This document shows, in pieces, positions 26,486-34,864 of a DNA stretch of 64,000 nucleotides (positions are counted from its first letter, which is position 1; every line of letters begins with the position of its first letter). The stretch comes from JBGTSJ01 sp041940305 (GTDB taxonomy: Bacteria > Planctomycetota > Planctomycetia > Planctomycetales > Planctomycetaceae), in the NCBI GenBank assembly GCA_041940305.1, contig JBGTSJ010000002.1, positions 1-64,000 on the forward strand, read 5' to 3'. The position numbers and the translations under genes were made by a program. The notes beneath the pieces were generated by a model. It did not search any database and was not told where the DNA came from. It saw only the letters and a program-made list of their open reading frames with translations.

Positions 26486-28087
26486 ATGTCCGCCCCCTCG
26501 TCGAAACGACCTGCCAGTCGGATTAAGCGGTTGCTGCGCTGGCTCTCAGGTGTGGTGCTGGCAACGGGCTTGTTCGTCTGCGGAGGCTGCGGGATGCGCA
26601 TCTGGCATCTCGCCGCTCCGCTGCAACCGGTCATCATCGGACCCGATACCACCGTCATTGACGGACCGCTGACCGACGACGGATACGTCGACTACTCGGC
26701 GTATCTGAATCAGAAGCACTCGGCAGGCGTCACGACCGAGTCCAACTCGGTTGTACTGCTCATGCAGTCGCTGGGTCCGAGCGAGATCCCGCCGCTGCTC
26801 AGGCCGACTTTTTTTGAGCTTCTCGGAGTCGACCCGCTCCCGAACGACGGCCCGTATCTCCTGGACCCCGAAGCCTTCGTTCGACGACGGAACCTCGAGC
26901 CGACGGAGCACCACGAGCAGACTCTGTTGCTGCATGATCAGCTGGCTGCGGCCTCCAGCACGCCGTGGACCGCGGACGAATACCCCGACGTGGCCGCACT
27001 TCTCGTCGAGAATGAACGGCCGCTCGACCTCATCATCGAAGCTTCACTGTGTCCGGATTACTACGTGCCGACGCTTTCCGACCCGGCAACCCCGCCACTC
27101 CTGTTCACGGTCCAGGCCTTTCAGCAGCAACAGCGGAAACCTGTGCGACTGCTCACGGCGCGCGCAATGCTGAGGCTTTCTGAAGGCGACACGGAACGTG
27201 CCTGGGACGATCTGCTTGCCTGCCATCGTCTCGCGCGACTGGCGGGAAGAGATGCGGCCATCATTCCGGCACTCATCTCAGTCGGAATCGAAGCTATGGC
27301 TTGCGACAGCGCCAAGGGGCTGCTGGCCAGCCCCCACCTCTCCCCTGAACAGGCCCGACAATGCCTGGCCGACCTGCGTGCACTTCCGACTACAGTCGAT
27401 ATGGCGCAGATCGCCGATGAGACCGAACGCTTTGCGTTCCTGGATTCCATTCAGACTTTCGCTAGGGGACAATGGGACATGTTCAGCGACTCCAATCCCA
27501 ACGCGCTCCCCCCAGCTCGACCCAATCAGGCAACGCGGTTCACGGTCGTCGATTGGAACGTCGTCATGCGGATGGGAAACGAATTCTATGATTCCGCATC
27601 CGACGCTATGCGGATTGCTGATGTCGAGCACCGTTCTGCGCAGCTGGAACGGCTGAACACAGATAGGGTTGCAGTCGGTGGCACGCACGGACTGTCACTC
27701 ATGACAAGCCGCATCCTTGGAGATCGAGACTCGGCGAGCCGCGAAATGGGACGAATCTTGATTGCACTGTTGGCACCCTCAATGACGCACGCCCGCGTCG
27801 CCGAGGATCGAAACCTTGCCAACTCAAGCCTGGCGCACATCGGTTTCGCGCTCGCGGCATGGCGCCGGGAACAGGGTGAATACCCAGAATCGCTCGACAT
27901 GCTCGCGCCGGACCTCCTCGCCGAAGTGCCGCTTGATCCCTTCACTCACAAATCCTTTATTTATCAACGCACCGACACGGGATATCGACTCTATAGCGTG
28001 GGCGACAACGGCATCGACGACAATGGCGTCAGCTACGACGACCAGCCCCGCGGCGATGATATTCTGTTGCAGATCGAGGGACCGTAG
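26486..28087 (+). CDS. membrane-anchored protein of unknown function, tandem paralogue 2
   Basis: A paralogue of the preceding gene with the same plan: N-terminal anchor (VVLATGLFVCGGC), the IGPDTTVIDGPLTDDGYVDY block, the helical centre with repeated RAMLRLSEGDTERAWDDLLA, and the tail FALAAWRREQGEYPESLDML ending NGIDDNGVSYDDQPRGDD. The final 25 codons are nearly identical between copies, whereas the rest has diverged. The 44-bp gap contains no other gene, so the pair probably forms one transcript. A better-supported ATG lies at 26486; the frame is open from 26465. Confidence 0.85.
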   Translation: MSAPSSKRPASRIKRLLRWLSGVVLATGLFVCGGCGMRIWHLAAPLQPVIIGPDTTVIDGPLTDDGYVDYSAYLNQKHSAGVTTESNSVVLLMQSLGPSEIPPLLRPTFFELLGVDPLPNDGPYLLDPEAFVRRRNLEPTEHHEQTLLLHDQLAAASSTPWTADEYPDVAALLVENERPLDLIIEASLCPDYYVPTLSDPATPPLLFTVQAFQQQQRKPVRLLTARAMLRLSEGDTERAWDDLLACHRLARLAGRDAAIIPALISVGIEAMACDSAKGLLASPHLSPEQARQCLADLRALPTTVDMAQIADETERFAFLDSIQTFARGQWDMFSDSNPNALPPARPNQATRFTVVDWNVVMRMGNEFYDSASDAMRIADVEHRSAQLERLNTDRVAVGGTHGLSLMTSRILGDRDSASREMGRILIALLAPSMTHARVAEDRNLANSSLAHIGFALAAWRREQGEYPESLDMLAPDLLAEVPLDPFTHKSFIYQRTDTGYRLYSVGDNGIDDNGVSYDDQPRGDDILLQIEGP

Positions 28088-28214
28088 CGCAGGTCGCAAT
28101 CTCAGACCGCAGCGGTGGGCCATCGACATTGTTCTCCGCGATTGCCAGGGAGTGACAGTCAACTCAATGACGGCTTCCTGCCGGGCGCGGCTCGTTGCGG
28201 TGGGACTGCTGCGC

Positions 28215-28682
28215 TCACCCGCCGGCTGACGACATCGCCGCCATCCGCCGCTGCATCTCTTCCACCGACACGTCCTCCACGTGCGTGGCGACCGTCCACA
28301 TGTGCCCGAACGGATCCTCAAGGGTTCCACTGCGGTCGCCGTAGAACTGGTCCTGCACCGGCTTGACCTCCTTGCCACCGGCCTGGATTGCCTGAGCGAA
28401 CACCGAGTCCACCTCCTCGACGTACAGCGCCAGTCCCACCGGGGAGCCTCCGTACGAGCGCGGCGACTTGTACCCCATCTCAGGCATCTCTTCGGCCAGC
28501 ATGATGGGGGAGTTGCCGATGCGGATCTCCGCATGCGCGACCTTGCCGTCCGGGGTGTTGAACTTCATCAGTTCCGTTGCGCCGAACGCCTGCTTGTAGA
28601 ACTCAATCGCCTTCGTCCCGTCATTGACGATCAGATACGGAGTCGCCGTGTGATATCCATCCGGAATCGGTTTGACTGCCAT
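28215..28682 (-). CDS. VOC-superfamily (glyoxalase/PhnB-like) protein
   Basis: A 155-aa vicinal-oxygen-chelate fold protein of the PhnB/glyoxalase-like type. Markers are TPYLIVNDGTKAIEFYKQAF, HAEIRIGNSPIMLAEE, VGLALYVEEVDSVFAQAI and the C-terminal FYGDRSGTLEDPFGHMWTVA. Metal-ligand residues are partly conserved (His in HAEIRIG, Glu in LEDPFG). The start at 28682 has AGGAG at good spacing; upstream ATG at 28718 is less likely. Specific activity is unknown: these proteins range from isomerases to antibiotic-binding proteins. Confidence 0.93.
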   Translation of the reverse strand: MAVKPIPDGYHTATPYLIVNDGTKAIEFYKQAFGATELMKFNTPDGKVAHAEIRIGNSPIMLAEEMPEMGYKSPRSYGGSPVGLALYVEEVDSVFAQAIQAGGKEVKPVQDQFYGDRSGTLEDPFGHMWTVATHVEDVSVEEMQRRMAAMSSAGG

Positions 28683-28718
28683 CGTGACGTGCTCCTGGAT
28701 GAGTGGACTGCCCGCCAC

Positions 28719-28924
28719 CCCCTTTTACGATACACAAGTACACATGTCCAGAGACGAAGACCGCATTTTGGCAACTCTTCACAAACTTCGGCGCCTGGTC
28801 CAGACGGGCGTGTGGGGATTGCTTTTCTGCGGACGTTTTGATTCAATTTCCACCCAGTCAACCTTATTTCTGCTGGACTGGAAGTGGTTAGACAATGCCC
28901 ACTCCCGCAGGAGTGGGCTTTTTT
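28719..28924 (+). ncRNA. possible small RNA or leader ending in an orphan terminator
   Basis: A plus-strand intrinsic terminator at 28897-28924 has no upstream plus-strand protein gene: the neighbour to the left is on the minus strand and the next plus-strand gene begins at 28987. A transcript ending there, of unknown 5' end, would be a small RNA or a leader/attenuator for the gene at 28987. No known RNA family (SRP RNA, tmRNA, 6S, RNase P) was recognised. The boundaries given are only the outer limits of the gap before the terminator. Confidence 0.35.
28897..28924 (+). terminator. intrinsic terminator without an upstream plus-strand gene
   Basis: Perfect 9-bp arms GCCCACTCC and GGAGTGGGC flank a 4-nt loop (CGCA) and are followed by six T. 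It is oriented for plus-strand transcripts and lies 62 bp upstream of the zinc-ribbon gene at 28987. Confidence 0.88.
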
Positions 28925-28986
28925 CATAGGTGTGCCGCACCCTGACCGGCGTCATGCTGCAGGCTGCGGCTCGGAAAGGATGTTTG

Positions 28987-29274
28987 ATGTTTCGTTGTGA
29001 GTTGTGCCAGACGGTCGTTCCTCCCCGCCAGCGATCCACGAAGATCGTCCTCAAGACCCGCCCCCGCACTTACTCGCAGCGCGGGACCGAGCAGCGCGAG
29101 TTCCGCGGCCGCTGGCAGCGCCGCGGCATGCCACGCAAGCAGCCGGAATTCGACAAGGGGGGCGTCGGCACCGAGATCGTCCAGGAAGCCATGGCCTGCC
29201 CCAAGTGCGCTGAGAAGCACATGGCTGAACAGAAGGCCGCCGTGCAGGAATCATCCAACCCGTCTGAGGTCTGA
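28987..29274 (+). CDS. small zinc-ribbon protein
   Basis: A 95-aa basic protein with a potential split zinc-binding site: CELC at residues 4-7 and CPKC at about 73-76. Between them is a long Arg-rich stretch with TYSQRG and FRGRWQRRGMPRKQPEF. The tail is hydrophilic and acidic. It looks like the small CELCQ-type proteins of planctomycetes, whose function is unknown; nucleic-acid binding is inference from composition. It lies downstream of the orphan terminator and upstream of the second cold-shock gene. Confidence 0.75.
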   Translation: MFRCELCQTVVPPRQRSTKIVLKTRPRTYSQRGTEQREFRGRWQRRGMPRKQPEFDKGGVGTEIVQEAMACPKCAEKHMAEQKAAVQESSNPSEV

Positions 29275-29404
29275 CTACTACCGGCGTCTTGAGACCCCTT
29301 CAGTGACTCATGGGGACATCGGGCCGCTATCCCATCTGCGTTTCGAGCCCGCGTTCTGCGGGCCTGATGACTGTCCTGTTTTTCTGCAACAAGGAACTGC
29401 GTCA

Positions 29405-29599
29405 ATGGCTCAGGGGCGAATCAAGAAGCTGACGGAGAAAGGCTTCGGCTTTATCGACACCGGCAAAGGCGACCTCTTCTTCCATATGTCATCGCTGCAG
29501 GGCTGCCGCTACGAGGATCTCCGCGAAGGGCAGACCGTCGAATACGAATCGGGCCACGGCCCGAAGGGACCCCGCGCCGAGTCCGTGCGTCCCGTCTAG
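29405..29599 (+). CDS. cold-shock domain protein (CspA family), copy 2
   Basis: A 64-aa cold-shock domain nearly matching the protein encoded at 16686: MAQGRIKKLTEKGFGFIDTG, then DLFFHMSSL, ending GHGPKGPRAESVRPV. RNP1 (KGFGFID) and RNP2 (DLFFHM) are intact. It differs mainly by loss of one residue in the loop before RNP2 and by its C-terminal strand. The two copies may respond to different conditions; no regulatory site was recognised. No clear intrinsic terminator follows. Confidence 0.95.
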   Translation: MAQGRIKKLTEKGFGFIDTGKGDLFFHMSSLQGCRYEDLREGQTVEYESGHGPKGPRAESVRPV

Positions 29600-29778
29600 C
29601 ACGCTGCGATCGCCACACAGCCTCCCGGACGCTGGGAGCTTCCGGGACGCTCCCCCCGCGCACGAAGCGCCCCCCTCTTCGTGACACCGCTCCCGTTCTG
29701 CGCCAATCTCGCCAGTCGAGAGCGGCAGACGTCGGTCTGCCGAGTACAAGCCAGCGAGAGATCAGGAGCCGGCTGTGC

Positions 29779-32370
29779 CTACGGCCCCGTAATCGTCAGC
29801 GTCTCGAACTCGATCATCAGGTTTCCGCCGTTGCCGGTCGTCGTATCGACGTTGTCGGCGAACGCGTCGCTGATCGTGCTGTCGATCGTCGTGACGCCGA
29901 AGTCGATGCTCAGCGGCGCCGGCGTGTTCTGAATCAGGATCGCCGTCATCAGGGGCAGATTGAGCGTCGTGGTGGCGATGTCGATGCGGCCGCTGACGGT
30001 GTCGAGGAAGATGCCGTTGGTCGGGCTGTCGTCCGACTGCACCAGGTCAAACTGCAGATCGACGTCCAGGGGGTCGAGGCTCAGCGCCGCCCCGTTGGTG
30101 GTCATGATCGTACTGTCCGGTCCCGTCGTGAGCGTGAACGTCGTGCCGCCTCCCTTGGTGTCGACCAGCAGGCCGGTCCCCATGTCGTTGAAGACGTCGA
30201 GCACGGTGATGTTCAGCTCCCCGGTCGGATCGATCAGGCTCAGACCGTCGCCGGTGATGTCCGTCGTGTCGTCCTCGTTGCCGATCGTCAGCATCGCCAC
30301 ATTGACTGTGTCGATGGCGACCGTCGTTGGATCGGCATCGAACGTTGCGGTATCCACCAGGAACCCGCCCGCGCCGGCCTGCGTCACCGACACGCCCTGC
30401 AGCCGCGAGATGAAGATCGCTCCCGCGCCGGCCGAGCCGTCGATATTCACTCCGGCTCCGGCCGTGGACGCGAACGTCGTGTCGTCGATACTCAGGAACA
30501 GATCGCCCGTCGAAGCGCCTCCAAGAGCCGCGTCAAACGCATTGCCCGACGTGGTGATCGTGTTCGTCCCGTCGATCGTGAGCGTGAGTGATCCGGCGCC
30601 GTCCACGTTCACGTCCAGTCCGGCCGCCGCGCCTCCCATGATCATCAGGTCGCGGATTTCGACCTCGCGATCGGTCGCACCCGTCGTGATTTCGATCGCA
30701 TTGCCGGCGGCGAAATTCACGGTGACGTCCGTGAGCACGGCGTCCGTGTCATCCAGCACCAGCGCCCGGCCGGCGCTCGACTCCAGAATCAGCGTGTCCA
30801 GCAGCGCTCCATCGACCCCCGTGAACACCACCGCGTCCCCGACATTCTCGATGACGTTGTGATCCAGCGTCACATTGCTGATGGCCGTTCCCGTCACCTG
30901 CCCGGTCACTTCGAAGCCGGAGAACCTTGAGTCGTCCGCCATGTCCACGTTGCCCATCAGCGTCGGCAAGTCGGTCAAATCGGGACTTGCTCCGGAGAAA
31001 GGCAAACGTGTCCGCCCGAATTGCGTCTGAACGAACTGCTTCGGTCCGTTCGACAGCACCGTCGCACCCGGCACGAGCGTGATGTTCTCGACGAACGCCT
31101 CCCCCTCCGGTGTGTAAATGATGCTCGTTCCCGCATCGGCATCAGCCAGCGCCGCCGTCAGCGTGCCGTATGGGTCCTCGAACGTTCCGGTCCCCGCCCC
31201 GCCGTTAACGACGTGCAGGAAGTTGAGCGGATTTCCCGTCGCGGGATCGATCGCAATCTCCGGCTGCTGCGAAAGCACGATGTTCTGCAGCCGCTTGACC
31301 GGAGCGCTTAGCCGGTGCGCGATGTTCGCCGCCTCGGCGTCTCCCTGACGGCGGTAGAACAGATGATCCATCGGCTTGACGGCCGAGATCCCCCGCCGCA
31401 GATAGCGGATTGCCACGCCCACGCTGAAGGTCGTGCCGAATACGTCGTCCTGCTGCACGCTCGCATCGACCCAGTAGCGCTGGTCGATCGCCGCCAGCTC
31501 GGCCCGGGCCTTCCACCCGACGGCGTCATCGTTGCCGTGACCATAGAAGTAGTAGCCGCCCCCAAACACCCGCCCCTGAACCTGGTCGAAGTCGAACACG
31601 CACAGGCCGATCTCGGCATCGCCCCCGGACATCGCGATCTCGTCGCGGTTGGTGATCAGCAGATGTTCGACGAACAGCCCCGGCACCGGCCCGACGACGT
31701 CGTCCACGTCGGGGATGTAGGCGTTCGCCCGGAAGTCCACCAGCGGCCCCAGTGATTCCACTCCGATGCCCAGCTGGCTGAAATCGTTGTCGTCCGTCTG
31801 CCGGTAGTCGTAGTAGGCGTTGATGCCCCAGATGCGGTTCTGCTCCAGGTTGTAGAAGCGGTAACCCAATCCCAGGTTCGCGCCCACCGTCGCGTCGTTT
31901 CGCAATAAGACTCGCGCATCGCCGAACACCATCTCCCACACGAGGTCTCCGCGGACCGGCGTAAAGAACTCCAGCGTGGTGAAGCCGTCGTCGAACCCGA
32001 GGCCGTCCCCGGCTTCATGCGCGATGCCGAACCGCTGCACGAACGGTTGCTGATCGTCGAACGTCCATGGAATCGGCCCCGTCGCGGCCGGCACGTTCAC
32101 GCGCGGCGCCGCCGGACGAAACCCGGAGGCATCCAGCCGCGAGCCGCTGTAGGACGATGGATTCTGGAGAATCAGTTCGCCGGCCGGATCCTCGGAAGAC
32201 GGACCGGCGGCGTCATCGTCGTTGTCTGCCTCTTCCCGGTCTTCCCCGTCGTCGGCGTCCACGAGTTCGATGAGTGGAAGCGGCGCAGCGTCATCCGCGC
32301 CGGCGGCGGGCGCCAGCCCCGACGACATCGCCAGCATTACCGCTATTATCCAGCGGACACCGTGCAACAT
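29779..32370 (-). CDS. inverse-autotransporter-like barrel with beta-helix passenger
   Basis: An 863-aa exported protein (signal peptide about 1-25), then an acidic low-complexity linker, then a region about 105-380 that reads as an outer-membrane beta-barrel of inverse-autotransporter type (GDGLGFDDGFTTLEFFTPV, GANLGLGYRFYNLEQNRIWG, YYDYRQTDDNDFSQLGIGVE, SVGVAIRYLRRG). The rest, from about 410, is a repetitive Thr/Asp/Gly-rich right-handed beta-helix like a polymorphic outer-membrane protein (TLDHNVIENVGDAVVFTGVD, LLDTLILESS and similar). The barrel would export and anchor the C-terminal passenger on the cell surface, as intimin does. Likely an adhesin; binding partner unknown. Confidence 0.8.
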   Translation of the reverse strand: MLHGVRWIIAVMLAMSSGLAPAAGADDAAPLPLIELVDADDGEDREEADNDDDAAGPSSEDPAGELILQNPSSYSGSRLDASGFRPAAPRVNVPAATGPIPWTFDDQQPFVQRFGIAHEAGDGLGFDDGFTTLEFFTPVRGDLVWEMVFGDARVLLRNDATVGANLGLGYRFYNLEQNRIWGINAYYDYRQTDDNDFSQLGIGVESLGPLVDFRANAYIPDVDDVVGPVPGLFVEHLLITNRDEIAMSGGDAEIGLCVFDFDQVQGRVFGGGYYFYGHGNDDAVGWKARAELAAIDQRYWVDASVQQDDVFGTTFSVGVAIRYLRRGISAVKPMDHLFYRRQGDAEAANIAHRLSAPVKRLQNIVLSQQPEIAIDPATGNPLNFLHVVNGGAGTGTFEDPYGTLTAALADADAGTSIIYTPEGEAFVENITLVPGATVLSNGPKQFVQTQFGRTRLPFSGASPDLTDLPTLMGNVDMADDSRFSGFEVTGQVTGTAISNVTLDHNVIENVGDAVVFTGVDGALLDTLILESSAGRALVLDDTDAVLTDVTVNFAAGNAIEITTGATDREVEIRDLMIMGGAAAGLDVNVDGAGSLTLTIDGTNTITTSGNAFDAALGGASTGDLFLSIDDTTFASTAGAGVNIDGSAGAGAIFISRLQGVSVTQAGAGGFLVDTATFDADPTTVAIDTVNVAMLTIGNEDDTTDITGDGLSLIDPTGELNITVLDVFNDMGTGLLVDTKGGGTTFTLTTGPDSTIMTTNGAALSLDPLDVDLQFDLVQSDDSPTNGIFLDTVSGRIDIATTTLNLPLMTAILIQNTPAPLSIDFGVTTIDSTISDAFADNVDTTTGNGGNLMIEFETLTITGP

Positions 32371-32556
32371 TCGTGATCCCAGCCGTTTGCGCCGATTGCA
32401 CGCCCTCCGCGCCGCATCACGTGCGCACTCCTGCTACGGTCTCTGTAAAACTGTATCGGCTGTAACGATTGCAACGGTTGACCCGATTCTCACGGGGGGC
32501 TCACCGCGGAACAGGAGCACGTCACGGGCTATAAGCTCAGACAGCGTTCGCAAGAG

Positions 32557-32642
32557 GAACCGCGAAAGGGGCGAAAGCAGCGAAAGAGTTGCAGACACCC
32601 TCACCTTTCATTTTCGCCGATTTCGCATTTTTCGCGGTTCAT
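32557..32642. repeat. long imperfect palindrome of GCGAAA units, dispersed family C (second copy)
   Basis: GGAACCGCGAAAGGGGCGAA begins the left half, and TTTCGCATTTTTCGCGGTTC ends the right half, with spaced GCGAAA/TTTCGC units between. It has the same design as 19836-19912. It lies in the divergent gap (32371-32753) between the adhesin and the sugar-phosphate enzyme. The next 40 bp carry a TTCCGTG-rich stretch of another common repeat type. No other feature was seen in the gap. Confidence 0.8.
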
Positions 32643-32753
32643 TCCCCTTTCCCTTCCGTGCCTTCCGAGTATTCCGTGGTTCCGATGCTTCGGCGGATCG
32701 CAGCCGGCGTGTTAGGATGCCGCCGATTCATTCCTCCATCGATTTCTGCCAGC

Positions 32754-33461
32754 ATGCGCCCCATCGTCCAGATCTCTCTCGACCTGACCAACCTGCAGGA
32801 AGCCCTCGATACCGCCGAGATGGCTCTCCGCGCCGGCGTCGACTGGCTCGAAGCCGGCACGCCGCTCATCCTCGCCGAGGGCCTGCACGGCGTCCGAGGC
32901 CTCCGCACCGCTTTTCCCGGCGTCCCCATCGTCGCAGACCTCAAAACGATGGACGGGGGCTACCTCGAAGCCGAGATGATGGCCAAAGCCGGCGCGACGC
33001 ACGTCGTCGTGATGGACCGCGCGCACGAAGAAACCATCAAGTGCGTCGTCAAGGCCGGCCGCGACTTCGGCGTCAAGGTGATGGGTGACAACATGGTCGC
33101 CGCAGACATGGTCGCCGCCGCGAAGCGCCTGGAAGACCTCGGCTGCGACTACATCGTGCACCACATCGGCTACGACGAGCGCCGCGGCATCGCCGCCAGC
33201 GGCCGCCGCATGCCCAGTCCCCTTGACCAGCTGGAAGCGGTAGTAAAGGCGGTCAACATTCCGGTGCAGGCCGTCGGCGGCCTCAGCATCGAACAGGCGA
33301 TCTCGACGCCAAAGTATGGAGCCCCCCTCGTCGTCCTCGGCGCCCCCCTCACCATCGACGCCGACTCGTTCCGCACCGCCGACGGCAACCTGGAAGCGTC
33401 ACTGCGGATGATCTGCGAACAGGTGCATGCGTTTGGGGATGTGGTGGTCGGTGGTCGGTGA
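32754..33461 (+). CDS. 3-hexulose-6-phosphate synthase / 3-keto-gulonate-6-phosphate decarboxylase-like protein
   Basis: A 235-aa TIM-barrel protein of the orotidine-phosphate-decarboxylase superfamily, HUMPS/KGPDC branch. The marker motif ADLKTMDGG (Asp-x-Lys-x-x-Asp) is at about residues 60-68, with AGVDWLEAGTPLI before it, GATHVVVMDRA and NIPVQAVGGLSIEQA after it. Family members either condense formaldehyde with ribulose-5-phosphate or decarboxylate 3-keto-gulonate-6-phosphate; the two cannot be told apart by eye. No hexulose-phosphate isomerase gene is adjacent; a polyol-type dehydrogenase and a sugar-phosphate isomerase lie 1.4-2.7 kb downstream. The ATG at 32754 was chosen; upstream codons are not family-like. 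Confidence 0.85.
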   Translation: MRPIVQISLDLTNLQEALDTAEMALRAGVDWLEAGTPLILAEGLHGVRGLRTAFPGVPIVADLKTMDGGYLEAEMMAKAGATHVVVMDRAHEETIKCVVKAGRDFGVKVMGDNMVAADMVAAAKRLEDLGCDYIVHHIGYDERRGIAASGRRMPSPLDQLEAVVKAVNIPVQAVGGLSIEQAISTPKYGAPLVVLGAPLTIDADSFRTADGNLEASLRMICEQVHAFGDVVVGGR

Positions 33462-33499
33462 TCGGTTGTCAGTTGTCGGTGTCCTGCGAGGCGGCCCTC

Positions 33500-34162
33500 A
33501 TGACGATGGAGCACGTTGCACGATCGTTCAAAGTCACGTTGTTCATCGAGCATCCCAACATCGATCCAGTCGAAATCACGCATTCGATTGGCCTGCTTCC
33601 CAAGCGAACGACCCGCGCCGGCGCGCCTCGCACCACTCCGAAAGGCGAGCCATTGACCGGGGAGTAACAGTTCTCGTGCTGGAGGCATGAGTTCGATGTA
33701 CAGGAGGCCGCCGAGCTGTGCCGCGTCCTTGAGACTCTGATTGAAGATCTGCGATCCCACGGATCGTTCTTCCATCGCATGGCGCAGGAAGGCGGAGCGG
33801 TCGAGCTGTTCTGCAGCGTATTCGCCGCCGGGAACTGGGACGAGATTCTGCCACATTCATTGATGCGCGATCTTGCGGGACTTCATATAGACCTGCGGTT
33901 GGACGTATACCCAGCCGAGGACCAACCCGCGGCCGTCCGGGCGTGGTCGGAAGGGCGGACGATCTATCTGGAATTGACGGACGGCCGCATCTTCGGATTC
34001 CCGGCGGATCGGTTTCGCATCCTTAACCAGGCGACCGAGGACCAACTCTGTCGGGTGCAGATCGAACTCAACGGCTTCGCCCTCCACTGGGAGGAACTGG
34101 ACGAGGACGTCACGGTCCCGGGAGTCGTCGCCGGCCGGTTTCAGTTGCCGTTGCCCGGATAG
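33500..34162 (+). pseudogene. DUF4279-DUF2442 fusion interrupted by an in-frame TAA
   Basis: Reading one frame from the ATG at 33500 gives a DUF4279 start (FKVTLFIEHPNIDPVEITHS, IGLLPKRTT) up to ..EPLTGE, then TAA at 33665-33667. The same frame continues with QFSCWRHEFDVQEAAELCRV and ends as DUF4279 does (LHIDLRLDVYP). It then runs without a stop into a DUF2442 domain (IYLELTDGRIFGFP, LHWEELDEDVTVPG). A TAC-to-TAA change explains the break. DUF4279 is known from immunity-like proteins of polymorphic-toxin loci; DUF2442 is known from toxin-antitoxin-like pairs. Without readthrough the second part could start at the ATG at 33779. Sequencing error or true decay cannot be distinguished. Confidence 0.75.
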
Positions 34163-34274
34163 CTCTCGGCGAAGATGGTGCATGGTCAATGTTCGCGCAG
34201 TTCAGTTTTGGATTCATGCAAGTGGCCTGCGTTCCGTTATAATGCGGATGCATCACGGTCCACGGAGCGAAGTC

Positions 34275-34514
34275 ATGGTCCAGGTCAAAATCGACGCCGC
34301 CACGCGCGAGCGCCTCAGGGCGGCCGAAGGAACAGTTGAACTCGTTGACGAGAATGGCCACCGCATTGGCTTCTTTCAGCGAGTTCTTCCGCCCCCCTAT
34401 GACGAGAACATGATTCCGCCCATTAGCCGCGAAGAGTTGCAACGGCGGATCAACGAGCCGGGCGGGCGTTCGCTGGAGGAGATCCTCAAGGATCTGAAGG
34501 ATCCTGCCGCATGA
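34275..34514 (+). CDS. antitoxin-like protein of a RelE/ParE module
   Basis: A 79-aa protein starting MVQVKIDAATRERLRAAEG, followed by LVDENGHRIGFFQR and a C-terminal acidic helix (EELQRRINEPGGRSLEEILK). Its stop codon overlaps the start of the next gene as ATGA, the usual arrangement of type II toxin-antitoxin pairs with the antitoxin first. The C-terminal EPGGRSLEEIL motif recalls small planctomycete antitoxin-like proteins. The N-terminal strand may dimerise and bind DNA; this is inference. Confidence 0.75.
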   Translation: MVQVKIDAATRERLRAAEGTVELVDENGHRIGFFQRVLPPPYDENMIPPISREELQRRINEPGGRSLEEILKDLKDPAA

Positions 34515-34774
34515 ACTACCGCGTGGTCTGGAGACCCGGGGCGGAGCAGGAACTCACTCAGATCTGGCTAAAGAGCCGCTTCCGGTCCCAAATCACCGAA
34601 GCGGCATCGCTGATCGACGAGAAGCTCGAGCGTGATCCACTCAAGACCGGCGAATCTCGTGACGAAGGCATCCGCATTGTTTTCAGTCCGCCGCTGGGCG
34701 TACGCTTCTACATCGACGATACGAGTCGCACGGTGATCGTCTTGAACGTCTGGCAGATCAATCTCCGTCGTTGA
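34511..34774 (+). CDS. RelE/ParE-family toxin-like protein
   Basis: An 87-aa basic protein with the RelE/ParE plan: MNYRVVWRPGAEQELTQIWL as strand-helix, a second helix (AASLIDEKLERDPLKTGESR), then IRIVFSPPLGVRFYIDDTSR and the closing VIVLNVWQINLR. RelE-type members cleave mRNA on the ribosome; ParE-type poison gyrase; the choice is not clear here. It overlaps the preceding antitoxin-like gene by 4 bp (ATGA), supporting co-translation. Confidence 0.85.
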   Translation: MNYRVVWRPGAEQELTQIWLKSRFRSQITEAASLIDEKLERDPLKTGESRDEGIRIVFSPPLGVRFYIDDTSRTVIVLNVWQINLRR

Positions 34775-34810
34775 TTGCGGCGCGAGATTCAACGTACTCG
34801 TCGACGGCAC

Positions 34811-34833
34811 CCGCTCCCTGCCGGTCGCGGCTC
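34811..34833. repeat. 23-bp dispersed repeat, family J
   Basis: CCGCTCCCTGCCGGTCGCGG plus CTC is identical to 42712-42734, where it is paired with an inverted partner. Here it lies between the toxin-like gene and the dehydrogenase. Confidence 0.8.
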
Positions 34834-34864
34834 CTGTAAACTCCGACAACCGATCACCCACTCC

